Positions 17,171 through 27,267 are shown, counted from the stretch's first letter. The stretch is DNA of 33,545 bases from Caldithrix sp. (GCA_004356825.1 SMXC01000196.1:1-33545), one strand, 5' to 3'. Numbers and translations: made by a program. The notes: generated by a model from the sequence alone, not told the origin.

Positions 17171-19862
17171 GTAAAATCTCCTGGGCTCGTTCGTAACTCG
17201 GGGCTATTTCCAAAGCGGCTAAAGCGGATTTCTTCGCTTCAGGTTTTCGGTCCGCTTTCAAAAACGCACTCGCTAAATCGCAGTGCGCGCCAGCCAAATC
17301 CTGAGGTTCGGTATGCAAGTTAATCTGCAACTCAGTGATAGCCTGCTCGAACTCTCCGAGAGCCAGGTAGGCGCTGGCCAATTTCTGGTGCACTTCCGGC
17401 TCAAACGGCGTAATATAAATGGCTTTCGTCAAGGCTTCAACTGCACACTCATTATTATTTGATTCCAGGCACAAATCAGCCAGCAAGTTAAGCACTCGTG
17501 CATCCTTCCCTTTTAAAGCGGTTAATGCGCTCAGCTCTTTAATTGCTTTTGACTTCTCCCCGGTTTCGATATAAATTTCGGCAAGCGCTTTGTAAGGATT
17601 TTCTTCCTCAATAAAGTTCGGAAACTGGGACTTTGCTTTTTGAAAATAGGGAATGGCGGTCTCAAAGTCGCCTTCTTTTTTATAGTACATACCAAACTGA
17701 AAATTTAGAAATGGATTGCTGGAATTTTCTTCCAATTTTTTCGACAAAAAAACCACTAAATCATTCGAATGAGCAGCAAACTCACGCGGGTCGTACGAAT
17801 AATCAATTTCGTCTAATTTATATTTCTGCACCACAAACAACTTAAATTCTTCATCAAAGGTGTTGACATTTTTGCCAAAAACTTCTTCGATAACTTGATT
17901 GGTTCCCAATCCGGCTTTGAACTTCGGAAACATCGCCAGCAATTTTTGCTGACCGTATTTTTCGACGATAAATTCTACAATCAGCGAGGCCTGAAAATAA
18001 GACAGCGTCACTTGTCCGGGGTTGGTGGGTCGATTGAAGCCCGAATCGAGATCTTTCAGCGGCAAGGTTCGGTTGCTTTTAAAAGCTGAAATAAACGGCA
18101 CATCCAACCCCATTTGCCAATGCGGTTTCAATTTAGCTGTTTCATAGACGGCAATCCCTTCGGCTAACCAGCGCGGGATACGGTTTGCCGTCATTTTTAA
18201 GTGGGTGACATGTACCAACTCGTGCCAAAGAGTCTGCCCCCAGACAAAGTCGCCTTTCGTGCGGGCGCGTGGGGAATCCATTGCGATCAAATTGCCAAAA
18301 CAAATCCCGAGGAAGGCCTGTGCCCCGGGCAGTCCAAAACACCGCACCGCGAAATCGTCGTGTTCCGGAAAAATTTCCAAAACCACGGATTCTTGAGTAT
18401 CAAAAGGGTACTTCTTATTCAATGCAGCAAAACTTTCCTCCACTAATTGTTTGGCATAAGTTGATAAAACTGCATCATCTTTCTCGTGGATGCGAATGGT
18501 AAAATGTTTTGTTTGGTGGGTTTTGTATTGAGGAAATTCATCAAAAAGGGTCAGCAAATTACCAACGTATTTATTGAATGGATCTTTTGCAAAGGCCTTC
18601 TCAAGCTCTTGTTTAGCGGCTTCCTCTTTTCCCAATCGGCTTAGGCTGGTGCCAAGTCCGGCCCGGGCAGCCCAGTTTTCGGGATCGAGCTCTAACGCCT
18701 TTTCATAGTACTCGACGGACTCTTTAAACAAATAACGTTTCGAAAGAACTTCGGCGGTTTGATAATATAAATAACTGTATTTCGGATTGATCGCCAGAAT
18801 TCGCTGCTCTTCCTCAGCAAACTTACTCATTTTTTTCATGAAGAAAAAGCAGATGGCTCGCAAAGTTCGCGAGGAAAGCGAATTTGGATTTGTCCGAAGC
18901 GGCTTATCTAAGATATCTAAAGCCCCGTCGTAATTTCCGAGAGTGATTTCCAGTTCGGCTAAAAAATCATGAACGGCCACCAAATTTGGATTAATGGCAA
19001 GGGCTTTCTCAGCCATAGTAATTGCGTTCTCAAAATTTGACTTGCTCAAACACTTGGCCAATCCCAAAAGTGCTTCAGCAGCATTTGGGTTGATTTGCAA
19101 AGCGTCGTCAAAAACGCCCTGGGCGTCCGGGATGTTGTATTTCGACAGAAAAAGCTCACCCCAGGGAATGTAGGCCTGCCACAAATTTTTATCCATCTCA
19201 GTCGCGTCGGTAAATAAATTGTTCGCATCACGGAAACGGTCGAGGTAGATACATGCCTGAGCAATAATTTGCAACTCACCGCCGGTCAAATTCGGCTGGC
19301 TTCGATAATAATCGACGAAATATTGCAGGGTCTGCCGGGCAACAGTTTTTTGCCCCCACTCCCATTGCATGACTCCCAAGTTTAAACGTGCTGAGAGTTC
19401 GTCGGGGTTTTGTTCCAACGCTTTACGAAAGTTTAACCGAGCATTTTTATAGTTACCGGTCAGATTAAAGACCTTCCCCTGAAGTGTTAAAGCAGCCGCA
19501 TTTTGGGGAAACATTTTGAGAGTTTTTTCACTTACTTTTTGTGCTTTCTCGTATTCACCCTTTTGGATGTAAACCCATGTCAATCCAACATTTGCATTGA
19601 GGATGCGGTGTTTATCATCGGTCTTGGCGAACTTCTCAAACATAGAAATTGCTTCTTCGTATTCACCTTTTTGGAACAGGTTTTTGGCTTTTTGTAAATC
19701 ATCGTTAACCGGCCCCGAAGATACAGCAACGTTTAGGAATTGAAAAAACATTAAAAGGGAGAGTAAAACCGGCAGTTTCAAATTTTTCACCAAATGATTA
19801 TTTTTCTTAAAAGAACGATGGCACAGCCCCTGAAAAATTCCGAAGGAAATAAGGCAGGACAT
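17154..19862 (-). CDS. TPR-repeat protein with internal gluzincin (peptidase MA-like) domain
   Basis: Multiple TPRs (e.g. ESVEYYEKALELDPENWAARAGLGTSLSRLGKEEAAKQELEKAF); zinc site TLWHELVHVTHLKMTANRIPRWLAEGIAVYE (HExxH + downstream E). A GTG at ~19790 before KNLKLPVLLSLLMFFQFLNVAVSS is an alternative start. Confidence 0.85.
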   Translation of the reverse strand: MSCLISFGIFQGLCHRSFKKNNHLVKNLKLPVLLSLLMFFQFLNVAVSSGPVNDDLQKAKNLFQKGEYEEAISMFEKFAKTDDKHRILNANVGLTWVYIQKGEYEKAQKVSEKTLKMFPQNAAALTLQGKVFNLTGNYKNARLNFRKALEQNPDELSARLNLGVMQWEWGQKTVARQTLQYFVDYYRSQPNLTGGELQIIAQACIYLDRFRDANNLFTDATEMDKNLWQAYIPWGELFLSKYNIPDAQGVFDDALQINPNAAEALLGLAKCLSKSNFENAITMAEKALAINPNLVAVHDFLAELEITLGNYDGALDILDKPLRTNPNSLSSRTLRAICFFFMKKMSKFAEEEQRILAINPKYSYLYYQTAEVLSKRYLFKESVEYYEKALELDPENWAARAGLGTSLSRLGKEEAAKQELEKAFAKDPFNKYVGNLLTLFDEFPQYKTHQTKHFTIRIHEKDDAVLSTYAKQLVEESFAALNKKYPFDTQESVVLEIFPEHDDFAVRCFGLPGAQAFLGICFGNLIAMDSPRARTKGDFVWGQTLWHELVHVTHLKMTANRIPRWLAEGIAVYETAKLKPHWQMGLDVPFISAFKSNRTLPLKDLDSGFNRPTNPGQVTLSYFQASLIVEFIVEKYGQQKLLAMFPKFKAGLGTNQVIEEVFGKNVNTFDEEFKLFVVQKYKLDEIDYSYDPREFAAHSNDLVVFLSKKLEENSSNPFLNFQFGMYYKKEGDFETAIPYFQKAKSQFPNFIEEENPYKALAEIYIETGEKSKAIKELSALTALKGKDARVLNLLADLCLESNNNECAVEALTKAIYITPFEPEVHQKLASAYLALGEFEQAITELQINLHTEPQDLAGAHCDLASAFLKADRKPEAKKSALAALEIAPSYERAQEILLASME

Positions 19863-19866
19863 TTAG

Positions 19867-20025
19867 CCTGCATTATTCATGAATTCTGATGAGGTATATT
19901 CGTAGTGCAGCCTTTAGGCTGCCATGAGCACGCTAAAGCGTGAACTACAAACTATGTTATCTCTACTTTTGACAGGTTGCTATTGTTGTTTTGTCCCTAA
20001 AACGTAGGTTTATGAATAATGCAGG
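19867..20025. repeat. Element bounded by 14-bp perfect inverted repeats, containing REP-like double hairpin copy 2
   Basis: CCTGCATTATTCAT (19867-19880) versus ATGAATAATGCAGG (20012-20025); inside GCAGCC-TTTA-GGCTGC (19907-19922) and CACGCT-AA-AGCGTG + AACTACAAAC (19929-19952). Confidence 0.75.
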
Positions 20026-20264
20026 TTAGGACTCTAATTTGAAGTCAAAGACTATAAAAGTGATACGAGACTGACCGTGGGCATGTTCCGCATTAAAATT
20101 CAAAATATTTGCAACCACAGGCGAGAAAAATCGTCAAATTAGAAAACTTCCCAACCCTTCTTTAAGTTATCGGTCGAGTTGATAGTAATTTAAGAGTCCA
20201 GTCAACTGAATACAAGCGTGTGGCGTAAATTTCATATTAACGATTGCAAAAAAAGGAGCAACTC

Positions 20265-21335
20265 ATGAAAATCAGGAACCCTATTGCGCTAAAACTAACT
20301 CCCCTTTTTATCCTCATCTTCTCCATTCAATTTCTACTGTTAAGCTGCGGTCGTCAACATCCCCGTTCTGTGACCAGCGGCTCTGAAGACGAAGGCTGGA
20401 TTGGCGTTTACGTGCAAGATTTGGACGACGAACTCCGTCGTTATCTGGATATTAAGGAATTAACCGGTGTTCTGGTGAATGACGTCATCGATGACGGGCC
20501 TGCTGAAAAAGCGGGTTTGAAAGAGGAAGATGTGATCGTCAAGTTCGATGGCCGAAGAGTCAGGAATACCAGAGATTTAACCCGCGCCATCGGGCGCTCG
20601 GCCCCGAGTTCGAAAGTAAAAATGGAAATAATGAGAGCGGGTCGCAAAATGAAATTGACATTGCGAGTCGGAGAAAAACAGCAGTCTTCCTACAGCTTCC
20701 GGAATCGAAGTCGCAGGCGCGCGCCTCGTGTTTTTTCATTTCGAGGCAGTCGCCGGCCGTGGCTTGGGGTGCAAATGGCAAACCTCAACAAAGATTTAGC
20801 CAGGTATTTTGACGCCGATGAACAGGCAGGTGTTTTGATTCTGTCTGTTGCAAAAGATAGTCCCGCTGAAAAAGCCGAACTCAAAGCCGGTGACATCATC
20901 CTGAAAATTGATGGCGAAAATATAGCAGACACAGACGATCTTTCCGCGGTGATTTCGGATTATGGCTCCGGTGACGAGATTGAAATCGAGATTAAACGAA
21001 AAAACAAAATAAAAATCGTGAAAGTTGAATTGGAAAGATCCTCTCGCAGATCTTCTTTTGATTCCAACACAGAAGAATTAGAAGACTGGGATCGGGAAAT
21101 ACAGGAATGGAAATATAGTCTCAACGAATGGAAACACGATTTCAATAAGGACAGAATCTACGACTTAGAATCCAGAATCCGACGTGAAATTGAAAACAGC
21201 ATCGAGATTGAACTCCCGGAAATTGAAATTGAACTAAATCATATCGGGGAGGAAATCGAAAGAGAAATGCGAAGGTTAAGTGAGGAGCTAAAAGACCTGA
21301 GAATTGACGTAAGAATAAATGAGATTATTCTGTAG
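20265..21335 (+). CDS. Lipoprotein with two PDZ domains
   Basis: AAAGGAGCAACTC before ATG 20265; lipobox LLLSCG; two PDZ units (WIGVYVQDLDDELRRYLDIKELTGVLVNDVIDDGPAEKAGLKEEDVIVKFDGRRV and WLGVQMANLNKDLARYFDADEQAGVLILSVAKDSPAEKAELKAGDIILKIDGENI); acidic/helical C-terminus. No trypsin-like domain seen. Confidence 0.9.
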   Translation: MKIRNPIALKLTPLFILIFSIQFLLLSCGRQHPRSVTSGSEDEGWIGVYVQDLDDELRRYLDIKELTGVLVNDVIDDGPAEKAGLKEEDVIVKFDGRRVRNTRDLTRAIGRSAPSSKVKMEIMRAGRKMKLTLRVGEKQQSSYSFRNRSRRRAPRVFSFRGSRRPWLGVQMANLNKDLARYFDADEQAGVLILSVAKDSPAEKAELKAGDIILKIDGENIADTDDLSAVISDYGSGDEIEIEIKRKNKIKIVKVELERSSRRSSFDSNTEELEDWDREIQEWKYSLNEWKHDFNKDRIYDLESRIRREIENSIEIELPEIEIELNHIGEEIEREMRRLSEELKDLRIDVRINEIIL

Positions 21336-21404
21336 CTTAATTGTCCTCAATTGAGCCACCTCCTAAATGAACCCCTAGGGGCTGTCCCAAAAGTGTGCAC
21401 AAGT

Positions 21405-21518
21405 ACGTCTTTGCGAGCGTTTCCTTCGGCGTAGCTCAGGCCATGCCTTGCGAAGCAATCTCTTGCGCAAGCATGAAATTGCTTCATCCCGCAAAAAAAA
21501 CGCGGGATTCGCAACGAC
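21405..21518. repeat. Palindromic repeat of the TTGCGA...GAAGCAAT class
   Basis: ACGTCTTTGCGAGCG...GCGAAGCAATCTC...GAAATTGCTTCATCCCGC-AAAAAAAAC-GCGGGATTCGCAACGAC; outer and inner inverted arms. Confidence 0.7.
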
Positions 21519-21647
21519 ATTTCTGCATTTTTTGACCAGCCGGCTTTCTTTCTTGATCCCCAGTCCAAAGATTTGTAAGTTTACCATCCTGGAATTCCGT
21601 GAACATCGAATCTATTTACCCTTTAAGAAAGAGAGCGCTAAAATCGA

Positions 21648-24600
21648 ATGAAGACACGGTTTCTCATCCTTTCAATCCTGAGTTTACTTCTTTTTACAAA
21701 GCTCGCCGCCAATGAAAAATACTGGCAGCAGTTCGTTCACTACAAAATGGATGTGATGCTGCTTCCGGTTGAGCATGCTTTAACCGGCACCCAAATGATT
21801 GAGTACAAAAACAACTCGCCTGACACGCTGCGAAAAATCTTCCTACATCTTTATCCAAATGCTTACCGGAATAATAATACGATTTACGCCTCGGAAGCCC
21901 GAAAATATTATCGCAAAGTACTTCCGAGCATGAAAGATGCCGGGTATATCGAAATAGAATCCTTTCGAATCATAAACTCCGACAGTAGTGGGCAGGAAAA
22001 ATCTTTGAGCGCTTTCCATGTCAATGATACCATTTTAGAAGCTGAGTTGCCCAATCCTTTGCCGCCCGGCGGCGAACTGAAAGTTGAGCTTTCCTTCTAT
22101 TTGAAAATCAGGAAATTTAACCGCCGGGCCGGGTATCGCGAGTCCCAGTATGATTTCGCGCAGTGGTATCCCAAAGTTTGTGTCTACGACGAGACCGGCT
22201 GGAATGCCGAACCTTTCCACAACCTGGGCGAATTTTACGGCGAATTCGGGACTTTCGACGTTAATATCCAAGTGCCATTTGAGTATATTGTCGGCGCCAC
22301 CGGAGAAGTCGTCGAAGGCGATCCCGGCTGGGATTTAGTTAAAGTCGATACCTCTCTGACCAAAGCCCAATGGCGTGAGCAACTTAAAAAAACAAAAGCC
22401 GAAATTCGTAAGAAATCTGAAGAAGGCGATTTTAGAACGGTCAAATTTCACGCTGAAAATGTGCACGATTTTGCCTGGGTCACCTGCCCTGACTTTCTGT
22501 ATGAGTCGGGCGAATGGGACGGCATCCCCATCCATGTTCTTTATCGGTCGCGGGTAAAGAGCCGTTGGAGCAAAACAGCTCTGGAGCGATCTGCCCGGGC
22601 TTTGGAATGGCTGTCTGAAAAATTCGGCCGCTATCCGTATCCTCAGCTAACCGTCACTCATGGCCTCCTTCGCGGCGGCATGGAATACCCAATGCTGGTC
22701 ATGAACAGCTCGGAAAGTGAAAGTTTAATTTTGCACGAGGTCGGTCATATTTATTTTTATGGAATCCTCGGCAATAACGAGTGGAAAGAAGCCTGGCTCG
22801 ATGAAGGATTTACCTCGTTTCAAACCCGCTGGTATATGGAAACGCGTTACGGCTCACAGGGATTCGACCGCCGGGAAAGACTAAAACGCTCGACCTGGCT
22901 GCAAAAACGCCGCCCAGCCAGAACCAGCCGTGAGGCGAACCGGGCAAGGGCACTTTCTTATATGAACTCCGGACATAATGAACCGATTTCAAAACCTGCT
23001 TATACTTACAAGGAACCGGCCGGATACGGCATCAACGCCTACACCAAGGGTGCTTTCTTTTTTGACATGCTCAAATATGTGGTCGGGGATGATATTTTTG
23101 AGGAAATTTGTCACGAGTATTTTGCACGCTGGAAATTCAAACATGTCAACCGGGCAAGGTTTATGCAGGTGTGCAAGGATGTCAGTAGAATGAAGTTAGA
23201 TTGGTTTTTCGAGCAATGGCTGGATAAATCTCTCACGGTTGATTACAGCATCGGTAGCGTGGAAAAACAGAGGGTTGATTCTCTTTGGCAAACAAAAGTT
23301 TCAATCATAAAGGAAGAAAAAGGAACGATGCCGGTTGATGTGCAACTCACCACTCAATCCGGAGAAACCTTTATAAAACAGTGGGACGGTGTTGAAAAAA
23401 CAGGCGAGGTGATCTTTAAAACTTCTGATAAACCTGACAAAGTTATTCTCGATCCCACAGATGCCATTTTAGATAATTCACGTTTCAATAATTCACCTTT
23501 AAAAACAAAATTCATATTTGAATATCCAAATATGACCTTCCGACCCCGGAACGCGTTTTTAATTACCTGGCGGCCAAGCGGCTGGTATAACAAAGTTGAT
23601 AAGCTGCGTATCGGCGGCCGCATTAAAGGCTGGCAAGGCACACAAAAAAATGCGGAGATAGGTCTCTGGTTTGGTACAAATTCCCATGAATTAGATTACC
23701 GGTTCAGGCATTCCAGGCAAATTAAACCTCTGGGCGGCAGAACGCAAGGGTCGTTGATGCTCCAGAAAATGGAGGGCCGTTTCGAAATTGATGCACATCT
23801 CAGTTTCATAAAAAGTGATAATTTGACCCTTCCTCCCATGCACCGAATCTGGGTGGGATTTAATCATTCAAGACAATTAAGCGGCAAGCGGGAGCTCTAT
23901 TCGCTGCGCGAATTTAGTGGTACCGCGATCCCAACCTGGCAAACTGGCGTGGTCAATAAAGCCTACCTTCGCTATGGCGTTAACCCAAGAGGCTTAAACT
24001 GGTTTTCAAACTTAACGCTCGGCCTGGATACGGCACAAAAAGATTGGGGAAGTGATTTTACTTATACCGCAGTTTCAGCAGAATTGAAGTTCTGGTTTCC
24101 TAAAACGCAGGAAGGCCTTTCTTTGAGATTTTATACTAAAAAAATATTCGATTCAGCAGACACTCCCAGGCAGGATTTAATTTTCCTGGACGGTGCAAAC
24201 CCCCGGCAGCGTTTCAAACGTTTTTACTTGAGAAGCGATGGCGGGCTTCCGGATGGCCTGCATTATCACCTCCCGGGCGGCGGTAATCTGCGCGGTTTTT
24301 ACAACCAGCCCATTATTGGAGACGAAATATTTGCCATAAACGTTGAGGCCCGCAAACAGTTGAAACCCAAGCTTCCCTGGCAAGCTTTAAATTCCATTCT
24401 AGGCCGAATAAGTATCGCTGGATTTACAGATATCGCTGCATTCGGTTTAATAAATTTTACCAAAGATATTTTTGCAGATGCTGGTTTTGGTATTCGTCTT
24501 CAAACCCGGCTGCCGGACGATTGGTACACAATCTTTACCGCAGGCCGTAATTTAACCGTTCGTCTGGATTTTCCAATTTGGGTCAGCAAATCTTTACCGG

Positions 24601-24653
24601 GTGAAGATAACCTGCGATTTCGTTGGCTATTTGGCTTTGAGCAGGCGCTTTAA
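21648..24653 (+). CDS. M1-family-like metallopeptidase with C-terminal Omp85/surface-antigen-like beta-barrel
   Basis: HEVGHIYFYGILGNNEWKEAWLDE = HExxH-x18-E; C-terminal ~350 aa rich in alternating strands with GGGNLRGFYNQPIIGDEIFAINVEARKQL and terminal LRFRWLFGFEQAL. Confidence 0.85.
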   Translation: MKTRFLILSILSLLLFTKLAANEKYWQQFVHYKMDVMLLPVEHALTGTQMIEYKNNSPDTLRKIFLHLYPNAYRNNNTIYASEARKYYRKVLPSMKDAGYIEIESFRIINSDSSGQEKSLSAFHVNDTILEAELPNPLPPGGELKVELSFYLKIRKFNRRAGYRESQYDFAQWYPKVCVYDETGWNAEPFHNLGEFYGEFGTFDVNIQVPFEYIVGATGEVVEGDPGWDLVKVDTSLTKAQWREQLKKTKAEIRKKSEEGDFRTVKFHAENVHDFAWVTCPDFLYESGEWDGIPIHVLYRSRVKSRWSKTALERSARALEWLSEKFGRYPYPQLTVTHGLLRGGMEYPMLVMNSSESESLILHEVGHIYFYGILGNNEWKEAWLDEGFTSFQTRWYMETRYGSQGFDRRERLKRSTWLQKRRPARTSREANRARALSYMNSGHNEPISKPAYTYKEPAGYGINAYTKGAFFFDMLKYVVGDDIFEEICHEYFARWKFKHVNRARFMQVCKDVSRMKLDWFFEQWLDKSLTVDYSIGSVEKQRVDSLWQTKVSIIKEEKGTMPVDVQLTTQSGETFIKQWDGVEKTGEVIFKTSDKPDKVILDPTDAILDNSRFNNSPLKTKFIFEYPNMTFRPRNAFLITWRPSGWYNKVDKLRIGGRIKGWQGTQKNAEIGLWFGTNSHELDYRFRHSRQIKPLGGRTQGSLMLQKMEGRFEIDAHLSFIKSDNLTLPPMHRIWVGFNHSRQLSGKRELYSLREFSGTAIPTWQTGVVNKAYLRYGVNPRGLNWFSNLTLGLDTAQKDWGSDFTYTAVSAELKFWFPKTQEGLSLRFYTKKIFDSADTPRQDLIFLDGANPRQRFKRFYLRSDGGLPDGLHYHLPGGGNLRGFYNQPIIGDEIFAINVEARKQLKPKLPWQALNSILGRISIAGFTDIAAFGLINFTKDIFADAGFGIRLQTRLPDDWYTIFTAGRNLTVRLDFPIWVSKSLPGEDNLRFRWLFGFEQAL

Positions 24654-24794
24654 TCTTGCAATTTGACATTTGGGATTCTGCGAAAGAAGAACATGGAGAA
24701 ATCCCCAACGAGCTTTAAAATAACAAGCTAAAGAGCCTGGGTGAAAACTCGACTGTGCAACTCTCTCGTTCCGGTTTGTCCAAAAAGCGATAAT

Positions 24795-24899
24795 GACGCT
24801 GACCTTTTTTTGTTAAAGGTTAGCGTCTTCCTGACCCGGACACCAACGCTGACCCTTCGATAAGTTCAGGGCAGGCTCTTCTTGGGGAGGGTCAGCGTT
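24795..24899. terminator. Two tandem hairpins sharing the ACGCTGACC stem
   Basis: GACGCTGACCTTT...AAAGGTTAGCGTC (24795-24827) and AACGCTGACCCT...AGGGTCAGCGTT (24845-24856/24888-24899). Confidence 0.55.
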
Positions 24900-25337
24900 T
24901 CCTAAGAGACCAGAAATGACAGGCACAAGGGATCTTTTTGGACCGCCCCAACGAGTTTGGTGAAAGCAAGCTTAAATCTTGAACTCCAAACAGGTTGCGG
25001 AGTGCGACCCCGCAGGTTAGCCGACGAAGGAGGCGACTATAAATAATGCGCGCAGCGCCACCAATTGAGGAGGCACACGAAGCCCGCGCAGGATCCCTCG
25101 TCCCGACATTCCTTATAAAAATATAATAATGAATTCGGAACGAGGAGCCGGAGCGGCACTAAAAAAACTCCACCGTGATTGACCGAAAGTGGCAAACCTA
25201 AAGTTTTGCACTTCAAAATTCAACAGGTTGTACTAATAAACCATGACTTGTGTTTGTTGGAGTGCGAGGCTTCAGCATTGCAGAGCACTTTTCGGTCATT
25301 CACTACATCATCAACAATTCGTTAAACGGGGAGGACA

Positions 25338-27008
25338 ATGAAAAAACGAATCTGTTTTGCAATCATTTTTTTGATGAGCGGCAAATGTGCTCTAGCTCAA
25401 CCTTTTACAAAAGCGGACACCCTGCGCGGCATGCTGACCCCGCTCCGGACCTGTTATGACGTCACTTACTACAACCTGGATATCAAAGTTGATCCGGAAA
25501 CCAAAACCGTCTCCGGCAACAACACTATCCAATTTAAAGTCGTGACGGACTTTGATAAGATGCAAATCGATCTTGTAAAAAATATGAAAATCGCTAAAAT
25601 TATGTTCGGCGAAAAATTGCTACGGTTTGAACGTGAACATGACGCCGTCTTCGTTCAATTTCCAAAGAAACTTAAAACAGGAAGTATAGAGGCCATTCAG
25701 GTCTTTTATTCCGGTGAACCGCAAAGTGCGAAAAGACCTCCCTGGGACGGCGGCTTCGTTTGGTCAAAAGATGAGCATGGCAATCCCTGGGTGGCGGTGA
25801 CGGTTCAGGGAGACGGCGCCTATCTCTGGTGGCCTAACAAGGAACATCAATCGGATGAGCCGGACAGTATGCTGATCAGCGTAACCGTGCCGCAAGGCCT
25901 GATGAATATTTCTAACGGCCGTCTGCGGATGAAAGCAGAGTTATCAAATGGCTGGACACGCTGGGACTGGTTTATCAGCTACCCGATTAATAATTACAAT
26001 GTCACACTGAATATTGGGAAGTACGCACATTTTAATGACATTTACACAAATGATGAAGGAACCCCGCTCACCCTCGATTATTATGTCATGCCCTATAATC
26101 TTGACAAGGCAAAAAAGCAGTTTCAGGAAGTCAAACCGATGCTGGCTTGTTTTGAGAAGTTCTTCGGCAAATTTCCGTTTTACCGGGATGGCTACAAAAT
26201 GGTTGAATCACCGCATTTGGGCATGGAGCACCAGACTGCAATTGCCTATGGCAACAAGTATCGATTCGGTTATAAAGGCACGGGTTCATCCGAACTTGGC
26301 ATCACATTTGATTTTATCATCATCCATGAGAGTGCACATGAGTGGTGGGGCAACAGCGTGACCTCAAAAGACATTGCCGACATGTGGATTCACGAAAGCT
26401 TTGGCGCCTACGCCGAGGCACTTTATGTCGAATGCAGACACGGCTACGAAGCTGGGCTGAAGTATCAAAACGGCAAAAGACAGGATGTACGAAATAACAG
26501 TCCGATTATCGGACACTACGGTGTCAACCATTCGGGTTCGGGCGATATGTATGCCAAAGGGTCGCTTTTTCTAAATACTTTGCGCCATGTTATCGACGAC
26601 GACAGTTTGTGGTTTGCAATCGTTTTAGGAATTGCCGAGGAATTTAAATATCAAACCATCACCACGGACGACATTGTAAGTTTTGTAAATTCAAAAACCG
26701 GCGAAGATTTCACGGCAATGTTTGACCAGTATTTGAAAAACACCGCCATCCCGGAACTGGAAATTGACGTAACCAAAAAAGGTGACAAAGTCACGGCCCG
26801 ATATAGATGGAAAGCAGATGTTGCAGATTTCACAATGCCAATTAAAGTCACCACCTCGAAAAATAAGTTTGAATTCATTTATCCTACCACTGAGTGGCAG
26901 ACCACCGAGCTTGGCGGCATCCACCCGGACGATTTCAAAGTAGCCGAGGACCTGTTTTATGTGGATGTTAAATTGAAGCGGCTTTATTTACAGGAGGGAA
27001 TTGAGTAA
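25338..27008 (+). CDS. M1 family metallopeptidase (aminopeptidase N-like), secreted
   Basis: GMEHQTAIAYGN (GAMEN-like), HESAHEWWGNSVTSKDIADMWIHE = HExxH-x18-E; signal peptide; upstream GGGGAGGACA. Confidence 0.93.
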   Translation: MKKRICFAIIFLMSGKCALAQPFTKADTLRGMLTPLRTCYDVTYYNLDIKVDPETKTVSGNNTIQFKVVTDFDKMQIDLVKNMKIAKIMFGEKLLRFEREHDAVFVQFPKKLKTGSIEAIQVFYSGEPQSAKRPPWDGGFVWSKDEHGNPWVAVTVQGDGAYLWWPNKEHQSDEPDSMLISVTVPQGLMNISNGRLRMKAELSNGWTRWDWFISYPINNYNVTLNIGKYAHFNDIYTNDEGTPLTLDYYVMPYNLDKAKKQFQEVKPMLACFEKFFGKFPFYRDGYKMVESPHLGMEHQTAIAYGNKYRFGYKGTGSSELGITFDFIIIHESAHEWWGNSVTSKDIADMWIHESFGAYAEALYVECRHGYEAGLKYQNGKRQDVRNNSPIIGHYGVNHSGSGDMYAKGSLFLNTLRHVIDDDSLWFAIVLGIAEEFKYQTITTDDIVSFVNSKTGEDFTAMFDQYLKNTAIPELEIDVTKKGDKVTARYRWKADVADFTMPIKVTTSKNKFEFIYPTTEWQTTELGGIHPDDFKVAEDLFYVDVKLKRLYLQEGIE

Positions 27009-27164
27009 CCTGGAGAGGAAGTTTTAGCGGTTTAGCTAAGCCACAAAAGCGATGCGACTTTACTCCAACTCATACCTGGACATCTACCTTATAACGAATG
27101 AGACCGGAGCGCGTTGTCGGCCTAAGTGACCGGCGGTCCCTCCGGCTCATACGCATCCGCAGGC

Positions 27165-27208
27165 CGGGTATGATGGGAAAGGGCGGGAGAAAAACCCGCC
27201 CATACCCG
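27165..27208. terminator. Compound terminator-like hairpin between convergent genes
   Basis: CGGGTATG-atgggaaa-GGGCGGG-agaaaaa-CCCGCCC-CATACCCG followed by ATTAGAAATTTTTTTT. Confidence 0.65.
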
Positions 27209-27267
27209 ATTAGAAATTTTTTTTAGGTCAGGAACCCACTCGTTGTGACGAATCAAAGATCCTCACT

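Noticed and set aside
4252-19862. Interpretation of the VWA/MoxR plus caspase-like locus as an anti-phage defence island
   Set aside because: No nuclease, toxin or nucleotide-signalling effector seen; most proteins have signal peptides or TM segments and the DUF58/BatA/DUF4175/DUF4159 content fits an envelope module better.
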